64,000 nucleotides of DNA from Actinomycetota bacterium (GTDB lineage Bacteria > Actinomycetota > Coriobacteriia > Anaerosomatales > Anaerosomataceae). Under the pieces are notes generated by a model. It was not told the DNA's origin. It saw nothing but the letters and a program-made list of their open reading frames with translations, and made no database searches. Position 1 is the first letter of the stretch. Each line of letters opens with the position of its first letter. The stretch spans positions 1 through 64,000 of the forward strand of contig SBEH01000011.1 in NCBI GenBank assembly GCA_009668945.1, read 5' to 3'. Of the stretch, positions 27,741-36,313 are shown piece by piece. A program made the translations under genes and the position numbers.

Positions 27741-28471
27741 GGATCGACATCATCACGGTGCTGCCGTCGCTGTTCTCCCCGGTGCTCGAGGCGTCGGTCA
27801 TCGGGCGTGCTCTTGCGTCTGGGGTGCTCGAGATCGTCGTGCACGACCTTAGGGACTGGGCGAGTGACAAGCATCGCACGACGGATGACTACCCGTTCGG
27901 CGGGGGCCCCGGCATGGTGATGAAGCCGGAGCCGGTCCTGCAGGCCGTACAAGACGTGCTCGGGAAGAGCTCGACGGAAGCGACCGTAGTGGTGCTGTCT
28001 CCCCAGGGCCGGCGTTTGGACCAGGAGCTGGTGAGGGAGCTGGCTGCCCGACCGCGGCTCGTGATGATCTGCGGCCGCTACGAGGGTTTCGACGAGCGCA
28101 TCCTGTCGTGCGCGGACGTGGAGGTATCGGTCGGCGACTACGTCCTCACTGGCGGTGAGCTGCCGGCGCTAGTGCTGGTCGACGCTGTTTCGCGGCTGCA
28201 GCCCGGCGTGCTCGGGCACGAGGAATCGGCCGCCGACGAGTCATTCAGCGACGGGCTGTTGGAGTATCCTCAGTACACGCGTCCCTCGTCCTACGCCGGG
28301 ATGGATGTGCCGGAAGTCCTCACGAGCGGGGACCACGCGCGCATCGCGGCGTGGCGCCGGCGCGAGTCTGTTCGCAGGACTGCCGAGCGGCGTCCGGACC
28401 TGATCGAACACGCCGACCTCACGGAAGAGGAGAGGGCGTTCGCCGGGAGAGTCATCGATGGAGACGAATAG
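27737..28471 (+). CDS. trmD: tRNA (guanine(37)-N1)-methyltransferase TrmD
   Basis: A 244-residue SPOUT (trefoil-knot) methyltransferase forming m1G37, which prevents frameshifting. Typical motifs are MRIDIITVLPSLF, DYPFGGGPGMVMKPEP, VVVLSPQGRRLDQ, MICGRYEGFDER and SVGDYVLTGGELPALV. Translationally coupled to rimM through ATGA. Confidence 0.96.
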   Translation: MRIDIITVLPSLFSPVLEASVIGRALASGVLEIVVHDLRDWASDKHRTTDDYPFGGGPGMVMKPEPVLQAVQDVLGKSSTEATVVVLSPQGRRLDQELVRELAARPRLVMICGRYEGFDERILSCADVEVSVGDYVLTGGELPALVLVDAVSRLQPGVLGHEESAADESFSDGLLEYPQYTRPSSYAGMDVPEVLTSGDHARIAAWRRRESVRRTAERRPDLIEHADLTEEERAFAGRVIDGDE

Positions 28472-28478
28472 GAGCACC

Positions 28479-29108
28479 GTGACAGACGAGACATTCCGCG
28501 ACGCGCCAGACGACGATGAGACCCCGCTCGATGAGTACGGTGTCGAAGACGACCTCGAAGACTACGATGATGACGAGCCCGAGACCCCGATGTCCTTCGC
28601 CCGATGGCTGGGCGAGCTCGTGGTCATGGTTGGGCTCGCGTTCCTGCTTGCGAGTGGCATCCGCGCGTTCGTGATCCAGCCGTACGTCGTACCGAGCGGC
28701 TCGATGATCCCGACCATCGAGATCCAGGACCGCGTCCTCGCGAACAAGTTCGTCTACAGATTCGGCGATCCGGAGCCCGGGGACATCGTCGTTCTGGACG
28801 ACCCCACAGGCACGGTTCCCACGCTCATCAAACGCGTCATCGCCACCGGGGGCCAGACGGTCGATCTGCAGGACGGCGCGGTTGTGGTAGACGGTGTGAT
28901 CCTCGACGAGCCGTACACGCACGGTCTTCCGAGCGAGCCGATGGCCATACAGATGCCCTACACCGTACCCGTAGGAAGCGTCTGGCTGATGGGCGACAAC
29001 CGCACCAACAGCGCGGACTCACGGGTGTTCGGGGCTGTGCCGCTTGCCGATGTGAAGGGCGAGGCGGTCTTCAGGTTCTGGCCGCTTGACCGGCTTGGCG
29101 GCCTGTAG
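28479..29108 (+). CDS. lepB: Signal peptidase I (second copy)
   Basis: A type I signal peptidase with a very acidic cytoplasmic N-terminus (Asp/Glu-rich, about 35 residues), one membrane segment (LGELVVMVGLAFLLASGI), catalytic Ser in VPSGSMIPTI and Lys in LIKRVIATGG, and GDNRTNSADSRVFGAV. GTG 28479 has AGGAG 4 bases upstream and avoids trmD; ATG 28458, overlapping trmD by 14 bases, is an alternative giving 216 residues. The trmD-lepB-rplS arrangement suggests co-regulation with ribosome genes. Confidence 0.93.
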   Translation: MTDETFRDAPDDDETPLDEYGVEDDLEDYDDDEPETPMSFARWLGELVVMVGLAFLLASGIRAFVIQPYVVPSGSMIPTIEIQDRVLANKFVYRFGDPEPGDIVVLDDPTGTVPTLIKRVIATGGQTVDLQDGAVVVDGVILDEPYTHGLPSEPMAIQMPYTVPVGSVWLMGDNRTNSADSRVFGAVPLADVKGEAVFRFWPLDRLGGL

Positions 29109-29148
29109 GGCCGCGCCGACAGCGCCGCACTTCCCCAGAAACGACGCG

Positions 29149-29177
29149 TTGCCTGGCCGGGAAGCCTAAGATATACT
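29149..29177 (+). promoter_or_regulatory. Strong candidate promoter for rplS
   Basis: TTGCCT (29149-29154) and TATACT (29172-29177), spacer exactly 17 bases, 58 bases before rplS. With the terminator at 29601 this makes rplS a probable single-gene unit. Confidence 0.7.
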
Positions 29178-29235
29178 GTCCACTCGTGCCTCCCGGCACC
29201 CTTCGGATAGACCTCGGATCGAACAGGGACTCGTG

Positions 29236-29577
29236 ATGGACAAGATTCGCGCAATCGAGCAGCAGCAGCTGCGTGACACCATTCCGGCGTTCGGCGTCGG
29301 CGACACCGTCAAGGTGATGTACAAGGTCGTCGAGGGCAACCGCGAGCGTGTGCAGCCGTTCCAGGGCATCGTCATACGCCGACATGGCTCGGGCAACCGC
29401 GAGACGTTCACCGTGCGCAAGGTGTCCTTCGCGGTAGGCGTGGAGCGCACGTTTCCCGTGCATTCCCCGAAGATCGTCAATCTCGAGGTGGTCTCGCGCG
29501 GGAAGGTGCGCCGGGCGAAGCTGTACTACCTACGCGACAAAGTCGGCAAGGCCGCCCGCGTCAAGGAACTTCGGTAG
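29236..29577 (+). CDS. rplS: 50S ribosomal protein L19
   Basis: A 113-residue L19 of normal length ([54 protein letters not shown]). ATG 29236 follows AGGGA; GTG 29233 directly before it is the alternative. L19 lies at the subunit interface. It has its own promoter and a terminator hairpin. Confidence 0.96.
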   Translation: MDKIRAIEQQQLRDTIPAFGVGDTVKVMYKVVEGNRERVQPFQGIVIRRHGSGNRETFTVRKVSFAVGVERTFPVHSPKIVNLEVVSRGKVRRAKLYYLRDKVGKAARVKELR

Positions 29578-29600
29578 CGACACTCCGCCAATCGCTCAAG

Positions 29601-29633
29601 ACGGCCCCGGGTCATTCGCCCCGGGGCCGTTTG
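29601..29633 (+). terminator. Intrinsic terminator after rplS
   Basis: ACGGCCCCGGG (29601-29611) pairs perfectly with CCCGGGGCCGT (29620-29630), an 11-bp stem with an 8-base loop, followed by TTTG. It has the best hairpin-plus-U form of those in the first half of the window. Confidence 0.8.
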
Positions 29634-29645
29634 CGTGGGTAGCGC

Positions 29646-29651
29646 TAGACT
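29646..29651 (+). promoter_or_regulatory. -10 element placing rnhB on a leaderless transcript
   Basis: TAGACT at 29646-29651 is followed by six bases and then the rnhB ATG at 29658, so transcription would start at or next to the start codon. No ribosome-binding site precedes the ATG. The -35 region overlaps the rplS terminator and has no consensus match. Confidence 0.5.
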
Positions 29652-29657
29652 GAACCT

Positions 29658-30431
29658 ATGAGAGGGAGAACTGTAGCCGACATCCGCTCCGCGCTCGAGG
29701 CATGCGCCGCCGAGGACGTGGCGTCCCTCACGGCCGAGTTCGCCGGCGATTCGCGCGCAGGCGTCGCCTCGGCCGTCGAACGCGCAAGGAGGAGAGCCGG
29801 CCGGCATGCGGCGGAGCTGACCCGGCTGGAGTCTCTCGCGGCCATCGAACGGCGCATGAACGACGAGGGGCTTGTCGTCGCGGGGGTCGATGAGGTCGGA
29901 AGGGGAGCACTCGCCGGCCCCGTCACCGCCGGCGCGTGCGTCTTCGAGGGCGACATCGTGCTCGAGGGGCTGACCGATTCCAAGAAGCTATCGGCCTCCC
30001 GGAGAAGCAGCCTCAACATCGGCATCCTCGGAGTAGCGACCGCCACGTGCGTCGCTCACTCCTCGGCTGCGGAAATCGATGCCGTGGGCATCGCGGCGGC
30101 TACGGCGCTCGCTATGCGGCGCGCCGTAGCGGGGCTCGGCATCGACGTGGATCACATCCTGGTGGATGGGCATCCTGTGAGCCTCGGCAGGCCCTCGACA
30201 TCCATCATCAGGGGTGACGCCACCGTGCGAGCGATAGCGGCGGCCGCGATCGTTGCCAAGGTGGCGCGTGACGCTCTCATGGTGGAACTGGACGCGGAGT
30301 ACCCCGGATACGGACTTGCCGCGAACAAGGGCTACGGGAGCGCGGATCATCTCGAGGCTATCGCGCGGATCGGTCCGTGTCCCATCCACCGCCGCTCCTT
30401 CGGTCCGTGCAATCAGCCGTCTCTGTTCTAG
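29658..30431 (+). CDS. rnhB: Ribonuclease HII
   Basis: A 257-residue enzyme that removes ribonucleotides from DNA. The catalytic motif is AGVDEVGRGALAGPV, then LTDSKKLSASRR, VDGHP and AAIVAKVARD. About 70 residues precede the motif, resembling the N-terminal extension of the Bacillus-type RNase HII. Gene start 29658 is supported by that extension and by the -10 six bases upstream. The ending PCNQPSLF is typical. Confidence 0.94.
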   Translation: MRGRTVADIRSALEACAAEDVASLTAEFAGDSRAGVASAVERARRRAGRHAAELTRLESLAAIERRMNDEGLVVAGVDEVGRGALAGPVTAGACVFEGDIVLEGLTDSKKLSASRRSSLNIGILGVATATCVAHSSAAEIDAVGIAAATALAMRRAVAGLGIDVDHILVDGHPVSLGRPSTSIIRGDATVRAIAAAAIVAKVARDALMVELDAEYPGYGLAANKGYGSADHLEAIARIGPCPIHRRSFGPCNQPSLF

Positions 30432-30507
30432 GGCAACTCGCGCTGAAATCCGGTTAGGAACGGGTTTCACTGCGCGTGCGACGCTCTCCCGCGACGAAGG
30501 GAGCGTC

Positions 30508-30870
30508 ATGGACAGATCGACGATCGGAGCGCGTGGCGAGGACGCCGCAGCCGGGTATCTCGAGCGCTGCGGGATGCAGGTGATCGATCGCAATTGGAGG
30601 GACGGGCGCGGAGAACTCGATATCGTCGCAATCGACGGCGAGACGCTGGTCATCTGCGAGGTGAAGACCCGCGCGTCAGAGTCGAAGGGCACACCCGAGG
30701 ACGCGGTCTCTCCCGCGAAACAGAAGCGCCTTGTGCGATTGGCGCGTTCGTACATGGCCTCAGCCGGGATCGGATCGACGAACGTGCGATTCGATGCGAT
30801 CACGATTCGCGTCCTATCTGATGACCGGGCGCTCTTGCGGCATCACCGCGCGGCCTTCGAGGCCGAGTAG
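30508..30870 (+). CDS. UPF0102 family nuclease-fold protein YraN
   Basis: A 120-residue protein of the YraN family: GARGEDAAAGYLERCG, RNWRDGRGELDIVAID and CEVKTRASESKGTPEDAV carry the Glu/Asp and ExK residues of a restriction-endonuclease-like fold. ATG 30508 follows GAAGGGAG. The family commonly sits between rnhB and comM/dprA, as here. Function is not established. Confidence 0.92.
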   Translation: MDRSTIGARGEDAAAGYLERCGMQVIDRNWRDGRGELDIVAIDGETLVICEVKTRASESKGTPEDAVSPAKQKRLVRLARSYMASAGIGSTNVRFDAITIRVLSDDRALLRHHRAAFEAE

Positions 30871-30872
30871 CC

Positions 30873-32333
30873 GTGCAGGCGACAGTACCGACCGGCACTC
30901 TCGTGGGCGTGGACGCGGTTCCTGTCGAGGTGCAGGCGGATGTGTCCGCGGGTCTACCGCTGTTCGGAATCGTCGGTCTCGCGGACGCGGCGGTGATGGA
31001 AGCGCGCGACCGGGTGAGGGCGGCGCTTAGGTCCTCGGGGTACGACTTCCCCAATGCGCGGGTGATCGTGAACCTCGCGCCGGCGCCCCTACGGAAGCAC
31101 GGGACCGGTTTCGACCTGCCGATCGCGCTGGCGGTGCTGTGCGCAACCGGACAGCTGCCGACGGAGACGTTCTCGAACGTCTCGGCGGTAGGTGAGCTTG
31201 GCTTGGACGGAAGCGTCAGGTCCGTACCCGGGATGCTCGCGCACGCCGTCGCGGCAAACGGACGCGGAATGGACCTGCTGGGTCCTGCAGCCGCGGCCGA
31301 CGTCGTCGGTGCCGTTCCGGAACTCCGCTATCGTCCCGTCGATTCCATCGGGGCCGTACGTGCGGGCCTGCCCGGGCGTCGGTCACACACGAGTGACGCG
31401 CCCGCTGCGGACGTCCAGGCGGACGTCGATCTCGCAGACATCGCCGGGCACGAGACAGCCAAGCGGTGCTTGGAAATCGCCGCAGCTGGAGGGCACAACC
31501 TTCTGCTGGTCGGTCCACCCGGATCGGGGAAGACGATGCTCGCCCGCGCGATGTGCGGTCTTCTGCCGCCGCTCACGCCGAACGAGCGCCTCGAGGCGGC
31601 CCTCGTCCAGTCCGTCGCCGGAAGGGATCCGAGGGCGAGCCTCGCGGGAGTCCGACCGTTTCGCGCGCCACACCACTCGTGTAGCATCGCGGGGCTGGTA
31701 GGCGGCGGCACACCTCCGCTGCCGGGCGAGATCAGTCTGGCGCATACCGGGGTCCTGTTCCTGGACGAGTTCCCGGAGTTCGGCCCTGCAACGCTGCAGT
31801 CGTTGCGTCAGCCTCTGGAAGAGGGCGCGGTGACGCTCGTCCGCGCATGCGGCGTGGTGCGGTATCCGTCGAGAGTCACGCTCGTCGCGGCGATGAACCC
31901 TTGCCGGTGCGGATACCAGGGCGACCCTGCACGTTCGTGCAGCTGCAGTTCACCAATGATCGCCCAGTACAAGGCACGTATTGGCGGACCGCTCTATGAC
32001 AGGATGGATCTCTCCATCCGGGTGGACCGGATCGATCCGTCACTACTCATCGACGAAATCGCTTCACCCTCGTCGACTGAGGCGGCGCGCGCCCGCGTGC
32101 TCGCGGCGCGGGAGTTCGGTCGCTCTCGTCCACCCGTCGGGGTGAGAGCATCTCTGACTCGAAGCGCCAGGCACCTGCTCGAAGCTGGTGCGCGGGGAGC
32201 CAGCCTCTCCGGAAGAGCGGTCACGCGCCTGCTGGGGGTCGCGCGCACGATCGCGGACATGTCCGCTTCCGCGCGTGTCGAGGAGGAGCACGTAGGCGAG
32301 GCGCTGGGCTATCGGGCATGGGAGTACCAGTGA
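30873..32333 (+). CDS. comM: YifB/ComM family Mg-chelatase-like AAA+ ATPase
   Basis: A 486-residue protein with an N-terminal ChlI/Lon-like domain (VDAVPVEVQADVSAGLPLFGIVGL), then an AAA+ core with LLLVGPPGSGKTMLARAM (Walker A), VLFLDEFPEF (Walker B) and a Cys set in PCRCGYQGDPARSCSC. ComM acts as a branch-migration helicase in natural transformation in some Gram-negative bacteria. dprA follows with a GTGA overlap, supporting a role in DNA uptake or recombination. Confidence 0.93.
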   Translation: MQATVPTGTLVGVDAVPVEVQADVSAGLPLFGIVGLADAAVMEARDRVRAALRSSGYDFPNARVIVNLAPAPLRKHGTGFDLPIALAVLCATGQLPTETFSNVSAVGELGLDGSVRSVPGMLAHAVAANGRGMDLLGPAAAADVVGAVPELRYRPVDSIGAVRAGLPGRRSHTSDAPAADVQADVDLADIAGHETAKRCLEIAAAGGHNLLLVGPPGSGKTMLARAMCGLLPPLTPNERLEAALVQSVAGRDPRASLAGVRPFRAPHHSCSIAGLVGGGTPPLPGEISLAHTGVLFLDEFPEFGPATLQSLRQPLEEGAVTLVRACGVVRYPSRVTLVAAMNPCRCGYQGDPARSCSCSSPMIAQYKARIGGPLYDRMDLSIRVDRIDPSLLIDEIASPSSTEAARARVLAAREFGRSRPPVGVRASLTRSARHLLEAGARGASLSGRAVTRLLGVARTIADMSASARVEEEHVGEALGYRAWEYQ

Positions 32334-33172
32334 CCCATCGCCGCTTCATCCTCCGCCTGGGCTCGGCAGAGTACCCTGCGCAGTTGGCCGACTCACCCGA
32401 CCCTCCGAAGGTGCTGTTCGGAATCGGGGATCCTGGCGCACTGGTGCCCGGGCTCGCGGTGGTCGGCGCGAGGAGGGCGACGCCCTACGGTCTCCGCGCG
32501 ACACGCATGCTTGCGGGCTGGGCGGCCGGAACCGGCATCTGCGTCATCTCCGGTGCTGCGATCGGTTGCGATCGTGAGGCGCATCTGGCGGCACTTGACG
32601 CGAATGGGCCCACCGTGGCCGTACTCGGATGCGGGCCGGACGTGGACTACCCTCGCCGTTCGGCAGAGGTGCTTGAGGAACTGAGATCCAGCCACGCGGT
32701 TGTCTCGGAATGTCCGTTCGGTCAGGAGCCGCTTCGCTTCGCGTTCGCCCGTAGGAACAGGATCATCGCCGGTCTTGCCTCGGCGGTGCTGGTCGTGGAG
32801 GCAGGTCTTCCGAGTGGTACGTTCAGCACCGCGGACGCCGCGCTTGATGCCGGGCGGGACGTGCTCGCGGTGCCCGGATCGATATTCTCCCCGGAGTCTA
32901 GGGGATCGAACCGCCTGATCCGGCAGGGCGCCTCGATCATCAATGACGTCGCGGACCTGGCCAGCACGCTCGGTGTCGAAGGTAGGGTAGTCAAGCCGCT
33001 TCCGGTGGCCGGGGACGCGGTCATCCGCGCGCTCGACGCCGATGCCATGCGACCGGACGATCTCGCCCGCGCGCTGGGCCTCGATATCGTCCAGATGGCG
33101 CGTACGCTGGGCGCGCTGGAGGCAAGGGGGCATATTGCGCGTTACGCGGACGGGAGGTACGGAGTGAAGTAG
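32330..33172 (+). CDS. dprA: DNA processing protein DprA
   Basis: A 280-residue RecA/RecF-loader family protein that binds incoming single-stranded DNA. The Rossmann-like core shows VVGARRATPYGLR, SGAAIGCDREAHLAAL, VLGCGPDVDYP, ARRNRIIAGLA and PGSIFSPESRGSNRLI; a short C-terminal winged-helix-like region follows. GTG 32330 has GGGAG just upstream and a 4-base overlap with comM; ATG 32318 is the alternative. The usual N-terminal helical domain is short. Confidence 0.93.
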   Translation: MTHRRFILRLGSAEYPAQLADSPDPPKVLFGIGDPGALVPGLAVVGARRATPYGLRATRMLAGWAAGTGICVISGAAIGCDREAHLAALDANGPTVAVLGCGPDVDYPRRSAEVLEELRSSHAVVSECPFGQEPLRFAFARRNRIIAGLASAVLVVEAGLPSGTFSTADAALDAGRDVLAVPGSIFSPESRGSNRLIRQGASIINDVADLASTLGVEGRVVKPLPVAGDAVIRALDADAMRPDDLARALGLDIVQMARTLGALEARGHIARYADGRYGVK

Positions 33173-33190
33173 GGACTACCTCCTGTGCCG

Positions 33191-33196
33191 TACAAT
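33191..33196 (+). promoter_or_regulatory. -10 element placing trmFO on a leaderless transcript
   Basis: TACAAT at 33191-33196 is followed by exactly six bases and ATG 33203, the same geometry as at rnhB. No Shine-Dalgarno sequence precedes this ATG. The -35 region (about 33168) is poor. Confidence 0.5.
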
Positions 33197-33202
33197 CGCG
33201 GC

Positions 33203-34567
33203 ATGAATACGGATGCACGCGCGAACGAGGTGACCGTCATAGGGGCCGGGCTTGCGGGCTCCGAGGCGGCCTGGCAACTAGCTTCGCGTGGCATACCCGT
33301 TCGTCTGCTCGAGATGCGTCCTGCGAGGATGGGTCCCGCGCACCACACGGCCGAGGTCGCCGAGCTCGTGTGCTCCAACTCCTTGAAGAGCTTGGACCCC
33401 TCCACAGCCGCCGGCCAGCTCAAGCGGGAGCTCTCGGCGTTGGGGTCACTGATCCTGTCGGTTGCGCGTGACGCCGCGGTCCCGGCGGGCGCTGCGCTCG
33501 CGGTCGACCGGGCGGCGTTCTCACGCGGAGTCTCCCACGCGTTGGACGAAAGCCCGTTCATCGAGATTCTGCGCGAAGAGGCCGTGGAGATTCCGGCGGG
33601 GGAAGTCATCATAGCCGCCGGCCCGCTCGTGAGCGACGCCCTCGAGACGGCGCTTTCCGCGCTCATCGGCCCGGACCGGCTGGCGTTCTACGACGCGGCA
33701 GCCCCGATCATCGATGCCGCGACGATAGACCACAGCCGCGTCTTTGCCGCTTCGCGCTGGGAGAAGGGGGAGGGTGCAGACTACCTGAACTGCCCGCTCG
33801 ATCGGGTCCGGTACGAGCTGATCGTCCAAGAGCTGCAGACAGCCCAGCGCGCGACCGCCAAGGACTTCGAGCGCCACGAGCTCTTCCAGGCATGCCAGCC
33901 GGTGGAGGAGATAGCGCGAAGCGGACTGGATGCGCTGCGGTATGGCGCGCTCAAGCCGGTTGGACTCACTGACCCAGCAACGGGCAAGCGTCCCTGGGCC
34001 GTGGCGCAGCTGCGACCGGAGGGCCGCGACTGCGGGGCGTACAATCTGGTCGGGTTCCAGACGAACCTGACCTTCGGCGAGCAGCGCCGGATCATCCACA
34101 TGATTCCCGGACTCGAGGATGCGGAGATCGTGCGCTACGGAGTGATGCACAAGAACACCTTCATCGATGCACCGCGGCTGCTGACCGAAGGACTCGCCCT
34201 GAGGGAACACCGTCGCATCCGGGTTGCAGGTCAGATATCGGGAACGGAAGGCTACCTTGAGGCCGCGGCTACAGGGGTCGTTGCCGCGCTCGACGTTTGG
34301 ACCACTCGAACGGGCGCGCCACAACCGCACTTCCCGAGAGAGAGCGTCCTCGGCGCCTTGATCGGGTACTGCACGGACCCCCAGACAAGGCCGTACCAAC
34401 CCATGCACGTCAACTTCGGGTTGGTGCCCCCGCTTGAGGGCCGGGGCCTGGGGAAACGTGAGAGGTACGCCGCGTACGCGGACCGCGCGCAGCGAGCGAT
34501 GGATGATGCACTCGCCGATCGCCCGGACCTCGCGATACCAGCGCCTTTCCATCCGGCGGCATCGTGA
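33203..34567 (+). CDS. trmFO: Methylenetetrahydrofolate-tRNA-(uracil-5)-methyltransferase TrmFO
   Basis: A 454-residue folate/FAD-dependent enzyme forming m5U54 in tRNA. The FAD-binding motif is VTVIGAGLAGSEAAWQLASR, followed by PAHHTAEVAELVCSNS, EGYLEAAATGVVAA and PMHVNFGLVPPLEG. ATG 33203 is preferred over GTG 33185 because the -10 lies directly before it. The trmFO-xerC order is the Firmicutes arrangement. Confidence 0.95.
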   Translation: MNTDARANEVTVIGAGLAGSEAAWQLASRGIPVRLLEMRPARMGPAHHTAEVAELVCSNSLKSLDPSTAAGQLKRELSALGSLILSVARDAAVPAGAALAVDRAAFSRGVSHALDESPFIEILREEAVEIPAGEVIIAAGPLVSDALETALSALIGPDRLAFYDAAAPIIDAATIDHSRVFAASRWEKGEGADYLNCPLDRVRYELIVQELQTAQRATAKDFERHELFQACQPVEEIARSGLDALRYGALKPVGLTDPATGKRPWAVAQLRPEGRDCGAYNLVGFQTNLTFGEQRRIIHMIPGLEDAEIVRYGVMHKNTFIDAPRLLTEGLALREHRRIRVAGQISGTEGYLEAAATGVVAALDVWTTRTGAPQPHFPRESVLGALIGYCTDPQTRPYQPMHVNFGLVPPLEGRGLGKRERYAAYADRAQRAMDDALADRPDLAIPAPFHPAAS

Positions 34568-35466
34568 TCGACCGTCCAACATCCGATGCGCTCGTCGACG
34601 AGTTCATCCGCCATCTGGCGGTCGAGCGAAACCTCTCCCGGAACACACTGAGAGCCTACTCGGGCGATCTCTCGGGGTTCTTGACGTGGGCGTCGCGCGA
34701 GGGCGTACACGTCCTCGACGCCGATCATCGGCGGCTGAGACGGTATCTGGGGGAGCTTGACCAGGCACGCTACGCCCGACGTACAGTGGCGCGCCGGTTG
34801 GCGTCCGTGCGGGCGTTCTACCGGTATCTCGTGACGAGGGGCTACTTGCCCGGCAGCCCTGCGGCGGTCCTCGCGACACCGAAGCTTCCGAGGCAGCTCC
34901 CGACGATCGCACCCGCGCAGCTGCTGGAACAGCTGATCGACACTCCGGATCCGGGAACCCCGGCGGGTCTGCGGGATCGGGCGATACTGGAACTGCTCTA
35001 CGCAACGGGCGTCCGCGTGTCGGAACTGTCCGGCATGGACCTCGGAGACGCGGACTTGAACGGCGGCACGCTACGGGTCATGGGAAAAGGCTCCCGCGAG
35101 CGCATCGTTCCGATGCATGCCGTGGCGATCAGGCGTCTGCGCGAGTACTTGGCCTCAGGTCGCCCGATGCTTGTAGGCTCAGGGTCGGGATCGGCGTTCT
35201 TCTTGAACCGCACCGGCACGCGGCTGACCGACGGCGGCGTGCGACGGATGCTGGCGCGGCACCTGGCGGTCATGGGGGCCGAGTCGCAGCTCACTCCACA
35301 CGCGCTTCGGCATACGTTCGCGACGCACCTCCTCGAAGGCGGGGCCGATCTTCGGACGGTTCAGGAGCTTCTCGGTCACGTTGCGTTGTCGACGACCCAA
35401 ATCTATACTCACGTGAGTACGAAACACCTGCGTGACGTACACAAAGGGGCACATCCACGGGCCTGA
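34564..35466 (+). CDS. xerC: Site-specific tyrosine recombinase XerC
   Basis: A 300-residue tyrosine recombinase with the N-terminal SAM-like core-binding domain (FIRHLAVERNLSRNTLRAYSG). All catalytic residues are visible: Arg in ATGVRVSELSG, Lys in GKGSRERIVP, His/Arg in LTPHALRHTFATHL, His in LGHVALSTTQ and Tyr in IYTHVS. It resolves chromosome dimers at dif. It is not the integrase of the distant cassette array: length, context and motifs are those of XerC, and no IntI-specific insert was seen. GTG 34564 overlaps trmFO. Confidence 0.94.
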   Translation: MIDRPTSDALVDEFIRHLAVERNLSRNTLRAYSGDLSGFLTWASREGVHVLDADHRRLRRYLGELDQARYARRTVARRLASVRAFYRYLVTRGYLPGSPAAVLATPKLPRQLPTIAPAQLLEQLIDTPDPGTPAGLRDRAILELLYATGVRVSELSGMDLGDADLNGGTLRVMGKGSRERIVPMHAVAIRRLREYLASGRPMLVGSGSGSAFFLNRTGTRLTDGGVRRMLARHLAVMGAESQLTPHALRHTFATHLLEGGADLRTVQELLGHVALSTTQIYTHVSTKHLRDVHKGAHPRA

Positions 35467-35481
35467 CGGAGGCCACGCCGA

Positions 35482-36270
35482 ATGAGATCCGAACCCAGGA
35501 CGGACCTGTCCGCCGCATGGGCTGCATTCAAGGAATCCGGCGACCCTGAGGCTCGTGAGAGCCTTATTCTGTCGTACTCGCCGCTTGTGAAGTATGTCGC
35601 GGGCCGTCTGTCATCGAGCCTGCCGCAAACGGTCGACACCGCCGACTTGATCTCCTACGGCGTGTTCGGGCTGATCGACGCCATCGAGAAGTTTGACACC
35701 GCGCGCGGGATCAAGTTCGAGACATACGCGATCGCACGCATCAAGGGCGCCATCATCGACGAACTCCGCGCGATGGACTGGGTCCCGAGATCCGTTCGTG
35801 CGAGAGCCCGCGAGTTCGAGACCGCGTATGTCTGCCTTGAGAACAAGTTGAAGAGGGTGCCTGACGACTCAGAAGTCGCCGCGGAGATGGGCGTATCTAC
35901 ACGGGAGCTGCGGTCGATCCTGGCGAGACTCTCGTACGCTTCTGTCATCTCGTTCGAGGAGATGTGGGCTGGACCTGAGCGTGACGAGCATCAGGACCCG
36001 CTCGGAACGATCGCGGACGAGCGTGCCGAGGACCCTGTCGACGTGTTCGAGAGCGCGGAGATCAAGGAGATACTCGCGGGCGCGATCGACCGGCTTCCGG
36101 AGCGGGAGAAGACCGTGATCGCGCTCTACTACTACGAGGGACTGACCCTTAAGGAGATCGGGACCGTCCTGGGTGTCACCGAGTCCAGGGTGAGCCAACT
36201 GCACACGAAGGCAGTTCTCCGCTTGCGAGCGCGTCTGCATGCCGCGCAGGGGTTCGTACCGGCGACGTAG
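35482..36270 (+). CDS. FliA/WhiG/SigD family sigma factor (sigma-28)
   Basis: A 262-residue group 3 sigma factor with region 2 (LVKYVAGRLSSSLPQTVDTADLI, YAIARIKGAIIDELR), region 3 (PRSVRARAREFE, PDDSEVAAEMGVST) and region 4 helix-turn-helix (GLTLKEIGTVLGVTESRVSQL). ATG 35482 has GGAGG upstream. In Bacillus the homologous sigD lies just upstream of rpsB at the end of a motility operon. The same synteny holds here, but no flagellar or chemotaxis gene is in the window, so motility versus developmental role is open. Confidence 0.92.
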   Translation: MRSEPRTDLSAAWAAFKESGDPEARESLILSYSPLVKYVAGRLSSSLPQTVDTADLISYGVFGLIDAIEKFDTARGIKFETYAIARIKGAIIDELRAMDWVPRSVRARAREFETAYVCLENKLKRVPDDSEVAAEMGVSTRELRSILARLSYASVISFEEMWAGPERDEHQDPLGTIADERAEDPVDVFESAEIKEILAGAIDRLPEREKTVIALYYYEGLTLKEIGTVLGVTESRVSQLHTKAVLRLRARLHAAQGFVPAT

Positions 36271-36313
36271 AATACACTGACGGTACTCAGCGACCACACC
36301 AGGAGGGAGCAAC

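Noticed and set aside
34564-35466. Tyrosine recombinase considered as the missing integron integrase
   Set aside because: It is 26 kb from the array, follows trmFO in the conserved xerC position, overlaps its operon neighbour and has ordinary XerC motifs without an IntI-type insert.
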